A stretch of 64,000 nt of DNA from Stenotrophomonas maltophilia (GTDB lineage: Bacteria > Pseudomonadota > Gammaproteobacteria > Xanthomonadales > Xanthomonadaceae). Below the pieces are notes generated by a model that was not told the DNA's origin, ran no database searches, and saw only the letters and a list, made by a program, of their open reading frames with translations. Made by a program: the position numbers and the translations under genes. Location of the stretch: positions 4,132,001-4,196,000 of the forward strand of contig NZ_CP015612.1 of assembly GCF_002138415.1 (NCBI RefSeq), in the 5' to 3' direction. Of the stretch, positions 55,043 through 64,000 are shown one piece after another (within the stretch, counting starts at the first letter, position 1; every line of letters begins with the position of its first letter).

Positions 55043-55963
55043 ATGCCGTTCCTGGAACTGACCCTGCGTTGCACCGAAGCCACCCAGCCCCGCTATGAAA
55101 ACGCGCTGGAGGACGTCGGCGCACTGGCCGTCACCCTGCTCGATGCCGAGGCCGATACCAGCAACGAACAGGCCATCCTCGAGCCGGGCGTGGGCGAGAC
55201 CCCGCTGTGGGACACCCTGGTGCTGAGCGCACTGTTCCCCGCCGACAGCAACGCCCTGCTGCTGCTGGCCGCGCTGGAATCCTTCGACCCGGAGCTGGAC
55301 TGGAGTGGTGGCAGCTTCCGTGCCGTCGAGGACGAAGACTGGGAACGCGCCTGGCTGGACCAGTTCCAGCCGATGGATTTCGGCAGCCGTACCTGGATCG
55401 TGCCGTGGAACCATGAACTGCCGGAAGCCGCACAGGCCGCCGATGCGGCCGTGGTGCGACTGGACCCGGGCCTGGCCTTCGGTTCGGGCACCCACCCGAC
55501 CACGGCCCTGTGCCTGCGCTGGCTGGACCAGCTGGCCGTGAATGGACTGCTGCAGGGCCAGCGCGTGCTCGATTTCGGCTGCGGCTCGGGCATCCTCGCG
55601 CTGGCCGCGCTGAAGCTGGGCGCCGCTGAAGCCATCGGCGTGGACAACGACCCGCAGGCCCTGGTCGCCACCGCCGACAATGCCGAGCGCAACGGCGAGC
55701 AGGCGCGCATGCACGTGTACCTGCCGCAGGACGAACCGGTCGCCACCTATCCGATCGTGGTCGCCAACATCCTTGCCTCGGCGCTGGATGCGCTGGCCGA
55801 GCTGCTGGCCGCACGCGTCGCCGCCGGCGGTCGCATCGCCCTGTCGGGCATCCTGCATGGCCAAGAAGGCGAACTGCTGCAGCGCTACGCTGCATGGTTC
55901 GACGACCTGCAGGCCACCCAGGACGGCGACTGGATGCGCATCACCGGCGTACGCCGCGCCTGA
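55043..55963 (+). CDS. prmA: Ribosomal protein L11 methyltransferase
   Basis: A 306-residue SAM-dependent enzyme that methylates L11. An N-terminal L11-recognition domain ([20 protein letters not shown]) precedes a methyltransferase fold with [33 protein letters not shown] and [12 protein letters not shown] prefer the ATG at 55043 to one eleven codons earlier on family length. It sits upstream of the DUF3426-like gene and fis. Confidence 0.97.
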   Translation: MPFLELTLRCTEATQPRYENALEDVGALAVTLLDAEADTSNEQAILEPGVGETPLWDTLVLSALFPADSNALLLLAALESFDPELDWSGGSFRAVEDEDWERAWLDQFQPMDFGSRTWIVPWNHELPEAAQAADAAVVRLDPGLAFGSGTHPTTALCLRWLDQLAVNGLLQGQRVLDFGCGSGILALAALKLGAAEAIGVDNDPQALVATADNAERNGEQARMHVYLPQDEPVATYPIVVANILASALDALAELLAARVAAGGRIALSGILHGQEGELLQRYAAWFDDLQATQDGDWMRITGVRRA

Positions 55964-56005
55964 TCGTGGTTGAATGACCGCTGGATCCGAGCCCGCGCCC
56001 TGAGC

Positions 56006-56776
56006 ATGTCCGAGCCGAACCCACCGCGCCGCCCCCTGGCTACTTTCCTGCGCACGACGCCGGAAGGTGAGGCTGCGCCTGCGACCGATACGCGCGCGCA
56101 GGACCAAGCTGGGCCTGCTGCGTCTGCAACGCAGTCGCCGGCCGCGCCCCTCGACCTGGCCCCTGCGCCGGCGGCGGAGATGCAACACGACGATGACACG
56201 GTCATCGTTGATGACACCGCGGCCATCGAACCGGCACCGGTCGCACTACCGGCAACGGCGGTTACCGCCGACGCACCCAGTTTCCTCGGCAATGCGCGCC
56301 CACGCACCCTGCCGACGCCGCGCTGGCACTGGCTGCTGGTCGCCGCGCTGGCGCTGCTGCTGGTGCTGCAGAGCGTGCTGGCCGACCGCGCGCGGCTGGC
56401 CGCCGACGCCGGCAACCGCGCATGGCTGGGGACGCTGTGCGGCGTGCTGCGCTGCAGCCTGCCCGCCTGGCACGAACCCACTGCGTTCACCATGACCAGC
56501 CGCGAGATCCGCCCCCTGCCAGGCCAGGCCGGCGTGCTGCAGGTGCAGGCCAGCATCCGCAACGATGCGCGCTGGGCACAGGCGTGGCCGGACCTGCGTC
56601 TGTCATTGTCCGATGCCGATGGCCGGGTGATCGGCAGCGGCGTGTTCACGCCCGCGCAGTACCTGGGCGAGAACCCCGGTGCGGCCCTGCTGGAACCGGG
56701 ACAGAGCGCACGCGTCGCCTTCCGCGTACAGGAGCCCGCGGCGTCTACCGTCGCATTCACCTTCGACTTCCTTTGA
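56006..56776 (+). CDS. DUF3426 membrane protein without a zinc ribbon
   Basis: A 256-residue protein with a Pro/Ala-rich disordered N-terminus (~110 residues), one helix (HWLLVAALALLLVLQSVLA, ~115-135) and a C-terminal DUF3426 domain (RPLPGQAGVLQVQASIRNDA, GEWLGENPGA-like segment, FRVQEPAASTV). The usual N-terminal Cys-x2-Cys zinc ribbon is absent. Such genes regularly sit between prmA and fis. Function unknown. Confidence 0.8.
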   Translation: MSEPNPPRRPLATFLRTTPEGEAAPATDTRAQDQAGPAASATQSPAAPLDLAPAPAAEMQHDDDTVIVDDTAAIEPAPVALPATAVTADAPSFLGNARPRTLPTPRWHWLLVAALALLLVLQSVLADRARLAADAGNRAWLGTLCGVLRCSLPAWHEPTAFTMTSREIRPLPGQAGVLQVQASIRNDARWAQAWPDLRLSLSDADGRVIGSGVFTPAQYLGENPGAALLEPGQSARVAFRVQEPAASTVAFTFDFL

Positions 56777-56782
56777 TCATAA

Positions 56783-57166
<384 letters not shown>

Positions 57167-57174
57167 GCGGCGCC

Positions 57175-57231
57175 CGCCGGGCATGGCCCGGCGCTACCGG
57201 TGCCGGCAGTAGATCCACGCCATGCGTGGAT
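57175..57231. repeat. Pair of SMAG palindromes of two different stem types
   Basis: A minus-strand GCGCCGGGC-type element (57175-57197) and a plus-strand ATCCACG-type element (57209-57231), GTAG ends towards each other. They lie between the convergent fis and cdsA genes. Confidence 0.8.
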
Positions 57232-57254
57232 GAAAACCCGGCAAAACCACACTC

Positions 57255-57293
57255 GGGGTCAGAGCCCTTCGCTGCGCGAAGGGATCCGACCCC
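57255..57293. repeat. Long palindrome downstream of cdsA
   Basis: GGGGTC ... GACCCC outer arms and CCCTTCGC-TGC-GCGAAGGG inner arms form a strong hairpin ending eight bases before the cdsA stop. I recall similar palindromes dispersed in Stenotrophomonas and Xanthomonas genomes. It may act as a terminator for the lipid operon. Confidence 0.6.
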
Positions 57294-57300
57294 AGGTTGA

Positions 57301-58296
57301 TCAGCCGCCGCCGCCCGCCTTCCAGTAGTACCGCACCACATGGAAGAACACCGGCGCGGCGAAGCACACCGAATCCAGCCGGTCGAGCATGCCGCCATGG
57401 CCCTCGATCATGTGGCCCCAGTCCTTGATGCCGCGATCGCGCTTGATCGCCGACATCACCAGGCCGCCCCAGAACCCCATCAGGTTGATCAGCAGCGACA
57501 GGCCGAACGCCTGCAACGGCGTGAACGGGGTGATCCACCACAGCGCCGCGCCCAGCGCGCTGGCACTGAGCACGCCGCCGACGAAACCCTCCACCGTCTT
57601 CGACGGCGACAGCTTCGGTGCGATCAGGTGCTTGCCCAGCAGCTTGCCCCAGATGTACTGCAGCACGTCCGAGGACTGCACCACGATCACCAGGAAGGCA
57701 AACAGCAGCACGTTGCGCGACGGATCATGCCCGGGCACATGCAGGTTCAGCAGCAGCGGCACGTGCGAGATGCAGAACACGCAGATCATCAGCCCCCACT
57801 GCACCTTCGCGGTCCGCTCCAGGTAGTGGGTGGTGTCGCCGCCGATGGTCGACAGGATCGGCAGGAACAGGAACGCATAGACCGGGATCAGCAGCGTGTA
57901 CATGCCGTACCAGTCGATCCACACCAGGTAGTACTGCCAAGGCAGCACGATGTAGAACGCGGCCAGCAGCGCGTAGTAGTCGCCCGAGCGGGTCGGCGCC
58001 AGGGTGATGAACTCGCGCAGCGCGAACAGCGAGATGATCGCGAACAGCACGATCACTCCGGCACGGCCGAAGAACAGCGCCAGCCCGACCACGATCGCCA
58101 TCACCCACCAGGCGCGGATGCGCGAGACCAGGTTGGCGATCACCGCGCTGGGCCGCCCACGCTGGCGCCAGCGCAGGGTCTCGGCCACCAACGTCGCCAG
58201 CACCAGCACCGCGCCGACGCCAGCGAACAGCAGGCCGGTCTGCTGGCCGACACTCTGCGTCGCCAGATCGCCAGATACATCCAACACGAAACTCAT
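57301..58296 (-). CDS. CDP-diglyceride synthetase (YnbB/CdsA type)
   Basis: A 331-residue multi-pass membrane enzyme with about eight to nine helices. The CdsA signature is in the C-terminal part (LSPSKTVEGFVGG and KRDRGIKDWGHMIEGHGGMLDRLDS). It makes CDP-diacylglycerol from phosphatidate and CTP. It closes the six-gene lipid operon and overlaps the acyltransferase gene by 4 bases. A second copy beside the essential cdsA is likely, as with ynbB in E. coli. Confidence 0.92.
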   Translation of the reverse strand: MSFVLDVSGDLATQSVGQQTGLLFAGVGAVLVLATLVAETLRWRQRGRPSAVIANLVSRIRAWWVMAIVVGLALFFGRAGVIVLFAIISLFALREFITLAPTRSGDYYALLAAFYIVLPWQYYLVWIDWYGMYTLLIPVYAFLFLPILSTIGGDTTHYLERTAKVQWGLMICVFCISHVPLLLNLHVPGHDPSRNVLLFAFLVIVVQSSDVLQYIWGKLLGKHLIAPKLSPSKTVEGFVGGVLSASALGAALWWITPFTPLQAFGLSLLINLMGFWGGLVMSAIKRDRGIKDWGHMIEGHGGMLDRLDSVCFAAPVFFHVVRYYWKAGGGG

Positions 58297-58922
58297 GCAC
58301 GACCTCCATTCGGCGCCAGGTCCAGCAGCGCCTGCCGGCTGCGCGCCAGGAACGCGGCCTTGTCCTCGTCGGCCTGCAGCCGCAGCGGCGTGCCGAAAGT
58401 GGCCGTACACAGCAGTGGCAACGGCAGGAACCGGCCCTTCGGCATCACCCGCTTCAGGTTGTCGATCCACACCGGCACGAACTCCAGCTCCGGCCGTTGC
58501 CGCGCCAGGTGGTAGATGCCGCTCTTGAACGGCAGCAGCGGCTCATCGCCGACATTGCGCGTGCCTTCCGGGAACAGGATCAGCGAGCAGTCTTCGTCCA
58601 CGGCATCGCGCAGTACCTGCAGCGGATCCTGCTGGCGATGGCCGGCCTCGCGCTCGACCAGTACACCGTTGAACACCGCATCGATCAGGTAACGGCGCAG
58701 GCCATCGCGCTGCCAGTATTCGGCCGCGGCCACCGGGCGCACCTGCCGCCGCAGTGCCGGAGGCATCGACGACCAGATCAGCACGAAGTCGCCGTGGCTG
58801 GCGTGGTTGCCGTAATACACGCGTCGTTCGCCGGACGGCGCGCAGCCGATCCACAGCGCGCGGGCGCCGGTCACCACATGGATCGCGCCACTGCAGGCGC
58901 GGGCAATCAGCTCGGCGAACAT
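58293..58922 (-). CDS. 1-acyl-glycerol-3-phosphate acyltransferase-like protein
   Basis: A 209-residue PlsC-family acyltransferase. The catalytic H-x4-D box is NHASHGDFVLIW; the phosphate-binding motif is ILFPEGTRN. It should acylate lysophosphatidate or a related glycerolipid next to the CDP-diglyceride synthetase that uses its product. This gene is not part of the E. coli ynbABCD operon. Confidence 0.9.
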   Translation of the reverse strand: MFAELIARACSGAIHVVTGARALWIGCAPSGERRVYYGNHASHGDFVLIWSSMPPALRRQVRPVAAAEYWQRDGLRRYLIDAVFNGVLVEREAGHRQQDPLQVLRDAVDEDCSLILFPEGTRNVGDEPLLPFKSGIYHLARQRPELEFVPVWIDNLKRVMPKGRFLPLPLLCTATFGTPLRLQADEDKAAFLARSRQALLDLAPNGGRA

Positions 58923-58935
58923 TGGTCCCTCCCGT

Positions 58936-59373
58936 TCACGTCTGCGGCCACAACACGGCCAGCACCAGCAGTGCGAACTGCACTGTGGTCAGCAGGTATT
59001 GGCGCAGCAGCAGGCGGCGCATGCCGGCCCAGCGCGCGTCCCAGCCGCGCAGCGGCGCATCGGGCGACGCGCGGCGCAGGCCACTGTCGTGCAGCAGCTG
59101 GTCGGTGCGGCGCGCGGCAGCATCGCCCTCCAGGCCTTCATCGCGCAGCAGCTGCAACAGGCTGGCATCCAGCTCCACCCGCCACGCGTGGTAGATCTGT
59201 GCGATGCCCGCGGCAACACTGAGCAGCAACAGCCCGGCGGCGATCATCGCCAGCCCCGGTTCGATGCCCAGCAACAGCAACGCCACCAGCAGCAACCCCA
59301 GCGACAGCAGCGCGGGCCAACGCCCCTGGCGCAGCAGCAACCGCATGGTCGCAAGGTCGGGAACCGCGCTCAT
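58936..59373 (-). CDS. Small membrane protein of the lipid operon, 145 residues
   Basis: Two hydrophobic segments near the N-terminus (LLSLGLLLVALLLLGI, LAMIAAGLLLLSVAAGI) and one at the C-terminus (LLTTVQFALLVLAVLW) with a cytoplasmic helical middle. It starts in the stop of the PAP2 gene (ATGA). No family recognised; the context suggests a partner of the lipid enzymes. Confidence 0.75.
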   Translation of the reverse strand: MSAVPDLATMRLLLRQGRWPALLSLGLLLVALLLLGIEPGLAMIAAGLLLLSVAAGIAQIYHAWRVELDASLLQLLRDEGLEGDAAARRTDQLLHDSGLRRASPDAPLRGWDARWAGMRRLLLRQYLLTTVQFALLVLAVLWPQT

Positions 59374-60698
59374 GTACGGTCTCCCTTTGCTGCCGCGATG
59401 GCGCGCAGATGCGCCTGCCCCATCACGACGCCCGGTCGTGCGGCACGCACGATCGCGACCGCCGCCTCGACATCCACGGCGCGACCACTGCGCAGCAGCC
59501 ACGTCGCCACGCTGGCGGCGCTGCGCGAATAGCCCAGTGCGCAGCACACCAGCAACGGTCCATGCGCACGCAGCCGCTCGATGGCCTCGGCCGCCGCGCG
59601 CAACTGTTCCGGCGTGGGCACCACCAGGTCCAGCATCGGCACGCTGGCATACGCCGCGCCCGGTGCACGACAGGACAGTTCAGCACAGGCATCGACCACG
59701 CCGACCAAGGGTGTTGGCAACGCAGCACAGGGAATGCGCCCCAGCCACACGCCATCCATCACCAGCACCGCCTGCGGCGCACGCCGCGTCCACAGCCGTG
59801 AATTGATCCAGGCTGCACCCAGGTACGGCGCCAGCAGCCAGCGTGCGGCCATGGTCAGGCGACCATCGGCCCGCTTCTGGAACACGGCCGTACCGAGCCC
59901 CGCATACGCCAACGCCACCAGCAGCAGCGATACCACCGGCCACAGCAGCCACAACGCCGCGCCACGCAGAAATACCACCGGCACCAGCAGCACAGCGGCC
60001 CCCAGCAGGTACAGCCCCGCCAGGCGCCAGCGCTTGGCATCACGTGCGGTGCGCCAGGCGCGCAACGGTGGTGTGCCCTGCTCTGGCCACAGCCAGACGC
60101 ACAGCCAGCCGGCCAGCAGGCCGGTCGGGATATCGATGAAATGGTGCTGGAACGTGGTCAGCACCGAGACGCCGATCAGCAGCGCCCATACGTGCAGCAC
60201 CCAGCGCCACACACCGTGCAGGTACTGCGCGAACTTCACCCACAGCACGATCAACAACACGATGTGCAGCGATGGCGCCTGGTTGAACGGCTTGTCGAAG
60301 CCCAGCAGCACATCGAACAGCCAGCCGAACACACCGCCGATCTCCGGACGCTCGAAGCTGAAGCGCAGCGGCCACAGCAGGAAGCAGGTCACGGCGATCA
60401 GCTGTGCACTGAACAGCCGCAGCGCGTGCCGGTCCAGTTCGAAGCGCTGACGGCACAGGAAAAACGAGATCGCGTAGAACAGATCGATCGACCAGTACGG
60501 CACGATCGTCCATGGCACGAACGGAATCTGCGTTTCCCAGCCGAAGGCCATCACCGGCAGTTCGGCATGGCGGCCGGCCATCCAGTTGGCAAAGCCATAG
60601 CTGGCGAAGAAGAACGGGCCCAGCAGGGCCAGCCACAGCAGGGCGCGCCGCCAGGGGCGCCCCTCCACGGCCAGCGGGGTTGCGGCGAGCGTTGCCAT
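59370..60698 (-). CDS. PAP2 / dual-specificity phosphatase fusion (YnbD type)
   Basis: A 442-residue inner-membrane protein. The N-terminal ~200 residues form a PAP2-like membrane phosphatase with FNQAPSLHIVLLIVLW and HHFIDIPTGLLAG. After more helices the C-terminal ~130 residues are a tyrosine/dual-specificity phosphatase with C-x5-R: VCCALGYSRSAA. The same fusion is seen in E. coli YnbD. Substrate probably a phospholipid or phosphoinositide-like headgroup. ATG 60698 overlaps the upstream stop (TGATG). Confidence 0.9.
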   Translation of the reverse strand: MATLAATPLAVEGRPWRRALLWLALLGPFFFASYGFANWMAGRHAELPVMAFGWETQIPFVPWTIVPYWSIDLFYAISFFLCRQRFELDRHALRLFSAQLIAVTCFLLWPLRFSFERPEIGGVFGWLFDVLLGFDKPFNQAPSLHIVLLIVLWVKFAQYLHGVWRWVLHVWALLIGVSVLTTFQHHFIDIPTGLLAGWLCVWLWPEQGTPPLRAWRTARDAKRWRLAGLYLLGAAVLLVPVVFLRGAALWLLWPVVSLLLVALAYAGLGTAVFQKRADGRLTMAARWLLAPYLGAAWINSRLWTRRAPQAVLVMDGVWLGRIPCAALPTPLVGVVDACAELSCRAPGAAYASVPMLDLVVPTPEQLRAAAEAIERLRAHGPLLVCCALGYSRSAASVATWLLRSGRAVDVEAAVAIVRAARPGVVMGQAHLRAIAAAKGDRT

Positions 60699-62449
60699 CA
60701 CGCGGTCCGGCGCGCCAGCGACACGGTGAAGATGCCGAAGTCATCGATACGCTGCGCCACCTTCTCGAACCCGGCCAAGCGCACCAGCTCATCCATTTCC
60801 TGCTGGGTGCGGCGCCGCATCACCCACGCGGCGCCGCCGCGGTGGCTGGTCAGCGCGCGGGCGATGAATTCCAGCTGTGGATGCCAGGGCTGGCCGGTGT
60901 AGGCCAAGTAGCCACCCACCGGCACCGTTGCAGCGATGCCCTGCAGCGAGCGCAGCACGGCGTCGTTGTCGGGGAACAGTTCGTACAGGCCCGATACCAC
61001 CGCCAGCGTCGGCGCTGGGTCGACTTGCGCCAACTGCGCCGGGTCGAACGCATCGCCCTGTTCGAAGCGGGCGATGTCGGTCGCACCCAGGCGCTCGATC
61101 AAGGCGTGGCCCTGGGTCACGTTCAGATCACTGAAGTCGCGCAGCACGATGCCGTCGGCGCGCTGCTCGCCCTGGCCCAGCGCTTCCAGCACGTAGCGGC
61201 CATGGCCAGCGGCCACGTCCAGCACGCGCACTGGCGTGCCCTCCCCGCGCAGGCGCTGGGCGGCATCGCGCAGCAGTTCCTGCAGGTGCTGGCCGCGCAC
61301 GCGGATGCCGCGCCAGCCGATCGCATCCAGATAGTTGCGGTCGACAATGCGGCCCAGCGGGCCCTTGCCGCGTGCCTGGTCGCGGTAGATGTAATCCAGC
61401 GTGCTGCCGGAATCGAAACCGGTCTGCAGGCCCAGCGCGATGCCTTCGGACAGCGTGCCACCGAAGCGCAGGCCGCCACGCACCACGCGCCAGCGCAGGT
61501 CGGCCACGCTGTTGCGTTCCGGTGGCCAGGCCAGAATTTCCGATTCCTCGAAGGTCGGCCCATGGCGGTGCGCATCGCGGCGTGACAGCTCACGCAGCGG
61601 CTCGGCAAAACGCGTCTGGATGAAACCGCGGATGCGCGCCAGCGCCGGCGCCCGATCGCGCTCGCCCAACGTGTCGTGGAAGAAGCCTGGCAGGTGCACG
61701 CGCTCCTTGATCGGGCTGGACAGGCGCTCGTAGAAGCGGTCCTGCGGGCCGCGATGCACGACGAAGTCCGAGCCGGACACCAGCAGCTGCACCGGCACAC
61801 TGATCGCCTGCGCATCGGCCACGATGCGGTCGGCGGCCTCGTACAGGCCCAGCAGCACGCGCACCGAGATCGGCCGGGTGATCAGCGGATCGGTGCGATA
61901 ACTTTCCACCCGCGCCGGATCGTGAGTCAGCCACTGCGGCTTGACGTAGCTGTTGACGAAGAAATTGCCGCGCAGCTTCTGCATCAGCGCCAGGCCCGGG
62001 CGTGCGAACGGCACGTACAGCTTCACCTTGAACGCCGGCGAAGCCATCACCAGCGCGCGCAGGCGTGGTGCATAGTCGTGCACCCAGGTGGCGGCGACCA
62101 CTGCCCCCACGCTCTGTGCGATCACCACGATGTCCTGCACCGCGATGCCGTGCTCGGCACCGATGTGGGCGATGAAGCTGTCGAGGTCACGCACCAGCGC
62201 CGGGAAGCCCGGTGCATCGCCACGCGCTCCCGGCGAACGGCCATTGCCGCGCGCATCCCAGGCGAAGAAGGCGGTGTCGGGCAGGTCCAGCTCATCCACC
62301 AGGTGGGTGACACGCCCGGAGTGCTCGTGGCCGCGGTGCAACAGCACGATGGCCTTGGTGGCCGGGGTTGCGGTGGTGCTCGCCCAGTACCGGTAGAACA
62401 GCGGTACCTGGTCGAAGCTGTGGAATTCCCGTTCCTGCGCCTGACGCAT
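60698..62449 (-). CDS. Alpha/beta hydrolase - SAM methyltransferase fusion (YnbC type)
   Basis: A 583-residue two-domain protein. The N-terminal ~310 residues are an alpha/beta hydrolase (LLHRGHEHSGR; nucleophile Ser in VIAQSVGAVVA; catalytic His in LPGFFHDTLGE). The C-terminal ~230 residues are a class I methyltransferase (VRVLDVAAGHGRYVLEAL). It matches E. coli YnbC in size and order. Likely role: hydrolysis and methylation of a lipid or headgroup made by the neighbours. Confidence 0.92.
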   Translation of the reverse strand: MRQAQEREFHSFDQVPLFYRYWASTTATPATKAIVLLHRGHEHSGRVTHLVDELDLPDTAFFAWDARGNGRSPGARGDAPGFPALVRDLDSFIAHIGAEHGIAVQDIVVIAQSVGAVVAATWVHDYAPRLRALVMASPAFKVKLYVPFARPGLALMQKLRGNFFVNSYVKPQWLTHDPARVESYRTDPLITRPISVRVLLGLYEAADRIVADAQAISVPVQLLVSGSDFVVHRGPQDRFYERLSSPIKERVHLPGFFHDTLGERDRAPALARIRGFIQTRFAEPLRELSRRDAHRHGPTFEESEILAWPPERNSVADLRWRVVRGGLRFGGTLSEGIALGLQTGFDSGSTLDYIYRDQARGKGPLGRIVDRNYLDAIGWRGIRVRGQHLQELLRDAAQRLRGEGTPVRVLDVAAGHGRYVLEALGQGEQRADGIVLRDFSDLNVTQGHALIERLGATDIARFEQGDAFDPAQLAQVDPAPTLAVVSGLYELFPDNDAVLRSLQGIAATVPVGGYLAYTGQPWHPQLEFIARALTSHRGGAAWVMRRRTQQEMDELVRLAGFEKVAQRIDDFGIFTVSLARRTA

Positions 62450-62483
62450 GCAATCTCCTGATTGTCTTTTTGTATCTGCTTGA

Positions 62484-63101
62484 TTAATTCGGCGAAACCG
62501 CCGCTTCCCGCAGTCCGCGACGGACGCGATTGATCATCGTCAGCACGCACAGCACCGCCATGGCCGCGGCCACCCCAGTGACCGTCATCGCGCCAACCCA
62601 CTCAAACGCCAGCAGCAGGCCCAGCGCACCGATCACGAAGGCGCGATCGCTCTTGCCCGTCGGGCCGTCATAGCGGCGGCTGGCACCGACCATCAGCCCC
62701 AGCACCCCGGCGTACTCGCTCAGGGCCGCGGTCCAGGCCAGCAGCCACAGTGCTTCCAGGCGCACGCCCGGCACGCTGAGCAGGCTCAGGTACAGCGCCG
62801 CATCGGCGATCACATCGCACAACTCGTTCAGATAGGCGCCCAGCCGCGACTGCTGGCCGAACTCGCGGGCCAGCATGCCGTCCACGGCGTTGAGCGCCAT
62901 GCGCAGCAGCATCCACAGCGGCAGCAGCAGGTACAGCAGCGGTTGCGCCGGCGCGCAGCACCACACGGCCGCAGCCACCAGCAGCGAGACCACGGCAGCG
63001 GCCACGGTCACCGTATTGGCGGTGATCCCCATGCGGTACAGGCCGCGTACGGCCGGACGCAACAGGTCCTGGAAACGTCCTTTCAATGCATAGATCGACA
63101 C
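62484..63101 (-). CDS. CDP-alcohol phosphatidyltransferase (YnbA type)
   Basis: A 205-residue integral membrane enzyme that joins CDP-diacylglycerol to an alcohol. The family motif D-x2-D-G-x2-A-R-x8-G-x3-D-x3-D is present as [20 protein letters not shown] followed by [11 protein letters not shown], with the leading Asp replaced by Asn. I chose the GTG at 63101 (AGCAGG eight bases upstream); no ATG is available near it. It is the first gene of the operon. Confidence 0.88.
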   Translation of the reverse strand: MSIYALKGRFQDLLRPAVRGLYRMGITANTVTVAAAVVSLLVAAAVWCCAPAQPLLYLLLPLWMLLRMALNAVDGMLAREFGQQSRLGAYLNELCDVIADAALYLSLLSVPGVRLEALWLLAWTAALSEYAGVLGLMVGASRRYDGPTGKSDRAFVIGALGLLLAFEWVGAMTVTGVAAAMAVLCVLTMINRVRRGLREAAVSPN

Positions 63102-63310
63102 GATCTGTACCTGCTGATCCTTGGCAGTCCGGGCACAGCCTACCCGATCGGGGCGATACCGCCCCATCGGATTGCTTGCAGTCTGCAACCAACCGGGCTG
63201 TGCCGAAGGGGGCCGCAGGCCCGCGCCGGCAGCCGATTTCGCCCGTCGGCGCCCGCCACCGGCCCCCACCGCCTACAATATCGGCCCCGCTCCGCTGCCG
63301 ATTCTGTCCC

Positions 63311-64000
63311 ATGACTGCTGATCTGTTGCCCGTCCGCCGGGCCCTCCTCTCCGTTTCCGACAAGACCGGCCTGGTCGAGCTGGCCACTGCGCTGGCGGCA
63401 CGCGGCGTGGAGCTGCTGTCCACCGGCGGCACCGCCAAGGCGATCCGCGATGCGGGCCTGGCCGTGAAGGACGTGGCCGACGTCACCGGCTTCCCGGAAA
63501 TGATGGACGGCCGGGTCAAGACCCTGCACCCGATGGTGCACGGCGGCCTGCTGGGCCGTTCGGGCCTGGATGATGCAGTGATGGCCGAGCACGGCATCGG
63601 TGCCATCGACCTGCTGGTGCTGAACCTGTACCCGTTCGAGTCGGTCACCGCCAAGGCCGACTGCACCCTGGCCGACGCGGTCGAGAACATCGACATCGGC
63701 GGCCCGGCCATGCTGCGTTCGGCGGCCAAGAACTTCGCCCGCGTGGCAGTGGCCACCGACCCATCGCAGTACGCCGAACTGCTGGCCTCGCTGGAGACCA
63801 ACAACGGCCAGCTGTCCGCTGCCACCCGCTTCGCGTTCTCGGTGGCCGCGTTCAACCGCGTCGCCCAGTACGACGCGGCCATCAGCAACTACCTGTCGGC
63901 GGTCACCGCCACCGACGCTGCGGTGCCGGCGCGTGCCGAATACCCGGCGCAGATGAATTCCACCTTCGTGAAGGTGATGGACCTGCGCTACGGCGAGAAC
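63311..64000 (+). CDS. purH: Bifunctional AICAR formyltransferase / IMP cyclohydrolase (N-terminal part)
   Basis: The first 230 residues of PurH, which makes the last two steps to IMP. The N-terminal IMP cyclohydrolase domain is complete: [48 protein letters not shown] and [16 protein letters not shown]. The formyltransferase domain lies beyond the window. It is divergent from the lipid operon. Confidence 0.98.
   Translation, partial: MTADLLPVRRALLSVSDKTGLVELATALAARGVELLSTGGTAKAIRDAGLAVKDVADVTGFPEMMDGRVKTLHPMVHGGLLGRSGLDDAVMAEHGIGAIDLLVLNLYPFESVTAKADCTLADAVENIDIGGPAMLRSAAKNFARVAVATDPSQYAELLASLETNNGQLSAATRFAFSVAAFNRVAQYDAAISNYLSAVTATDAAVPARAEYPAQMNSTFVKVMDLRYGEN

Overview
The window is a stretch of a GC-rich gammaproteobacterial chromosome. 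It is almost certainly from Stenotrophomonas (Xanthomonadaceae). The evidence is the gene families present, the tandem MdtB/MdtC-type RND pump, and above all the many short palindromes carrying a terminal GTAG. These match the SMAG (GTAG) REP family described from Stenotrophomonas maltophilia. I see no tRNA, rRNA, CRISPR array, phage or complete insertion sequence.

Layout, 1-18.4 kb: the end of an RND efflux operon; a DAHP synthase gene (aroG) with an aromatic-codon leader peptide and an intrinsic attenuator; small genes and a MarR regulator with a perfect palindromic operator; a luciferase-like monooxygenase and a LysR gene that are both frameshifted; groES-groEL with a sigma32-type promoter and a degenerate CIRCE; a secreted endonuclease; and cutA-dsbD-tlpA, in which DsbD carries a duplicated N-terminal domain.

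18.4-31.1 kb is the accessory region of most interest. It looks like a complete biosynthetic cluster for a ribosomally made, post-translationally modified peptide (RiPP). A 49-residue precursor at 24148-24297 ends its leader in a double glycine and carries a short Trp-Val-Lys core. Around it lie a radical SAM/SPASM maturase, three 2OG-Fe(II) oxygenase-like proteins, an HD-like protein, a protein resembling HExxH peptide hydroxylases but without the metal motif, a C39-peptidase ABC exporter with a shortened membrane-fusion partner, and a divergently transcribed MacB/ADOP-type export system. Ten genes run head to tail on the minus strand with overlaps or short gaps. The cluster abuts tlpA with no intergenic base.

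31.1-50.3 kb is ordinary chromosomal and accessory material: a PepSY-flavodoxin-reductase fusion behind a probable Fur box, a chemoreceptor, arylamine N-acetyltransferase, a two-component system, a carotenoid oxygenase, LysR and TetR regulators, an alkaline phosphatase lipoprotein and others.

50.6-57.2 kb is housekeeping: aroQ-lprI-like-accB-accC, then prmA, a DUF3426-like gene and fis. At 57.3-63.1 kb a six-gene minus-strand operon resembles E. coli ynbABCD, with an added acyltransferase and a small membrane protein, and is probably a lipid-modification pathway. The window ends inside purH.

SMAG palindromes sit in nearly every convergent intergenic gap, usually as inverted pairs, and in five genes their GTAG end supplies the TAG stop codon.
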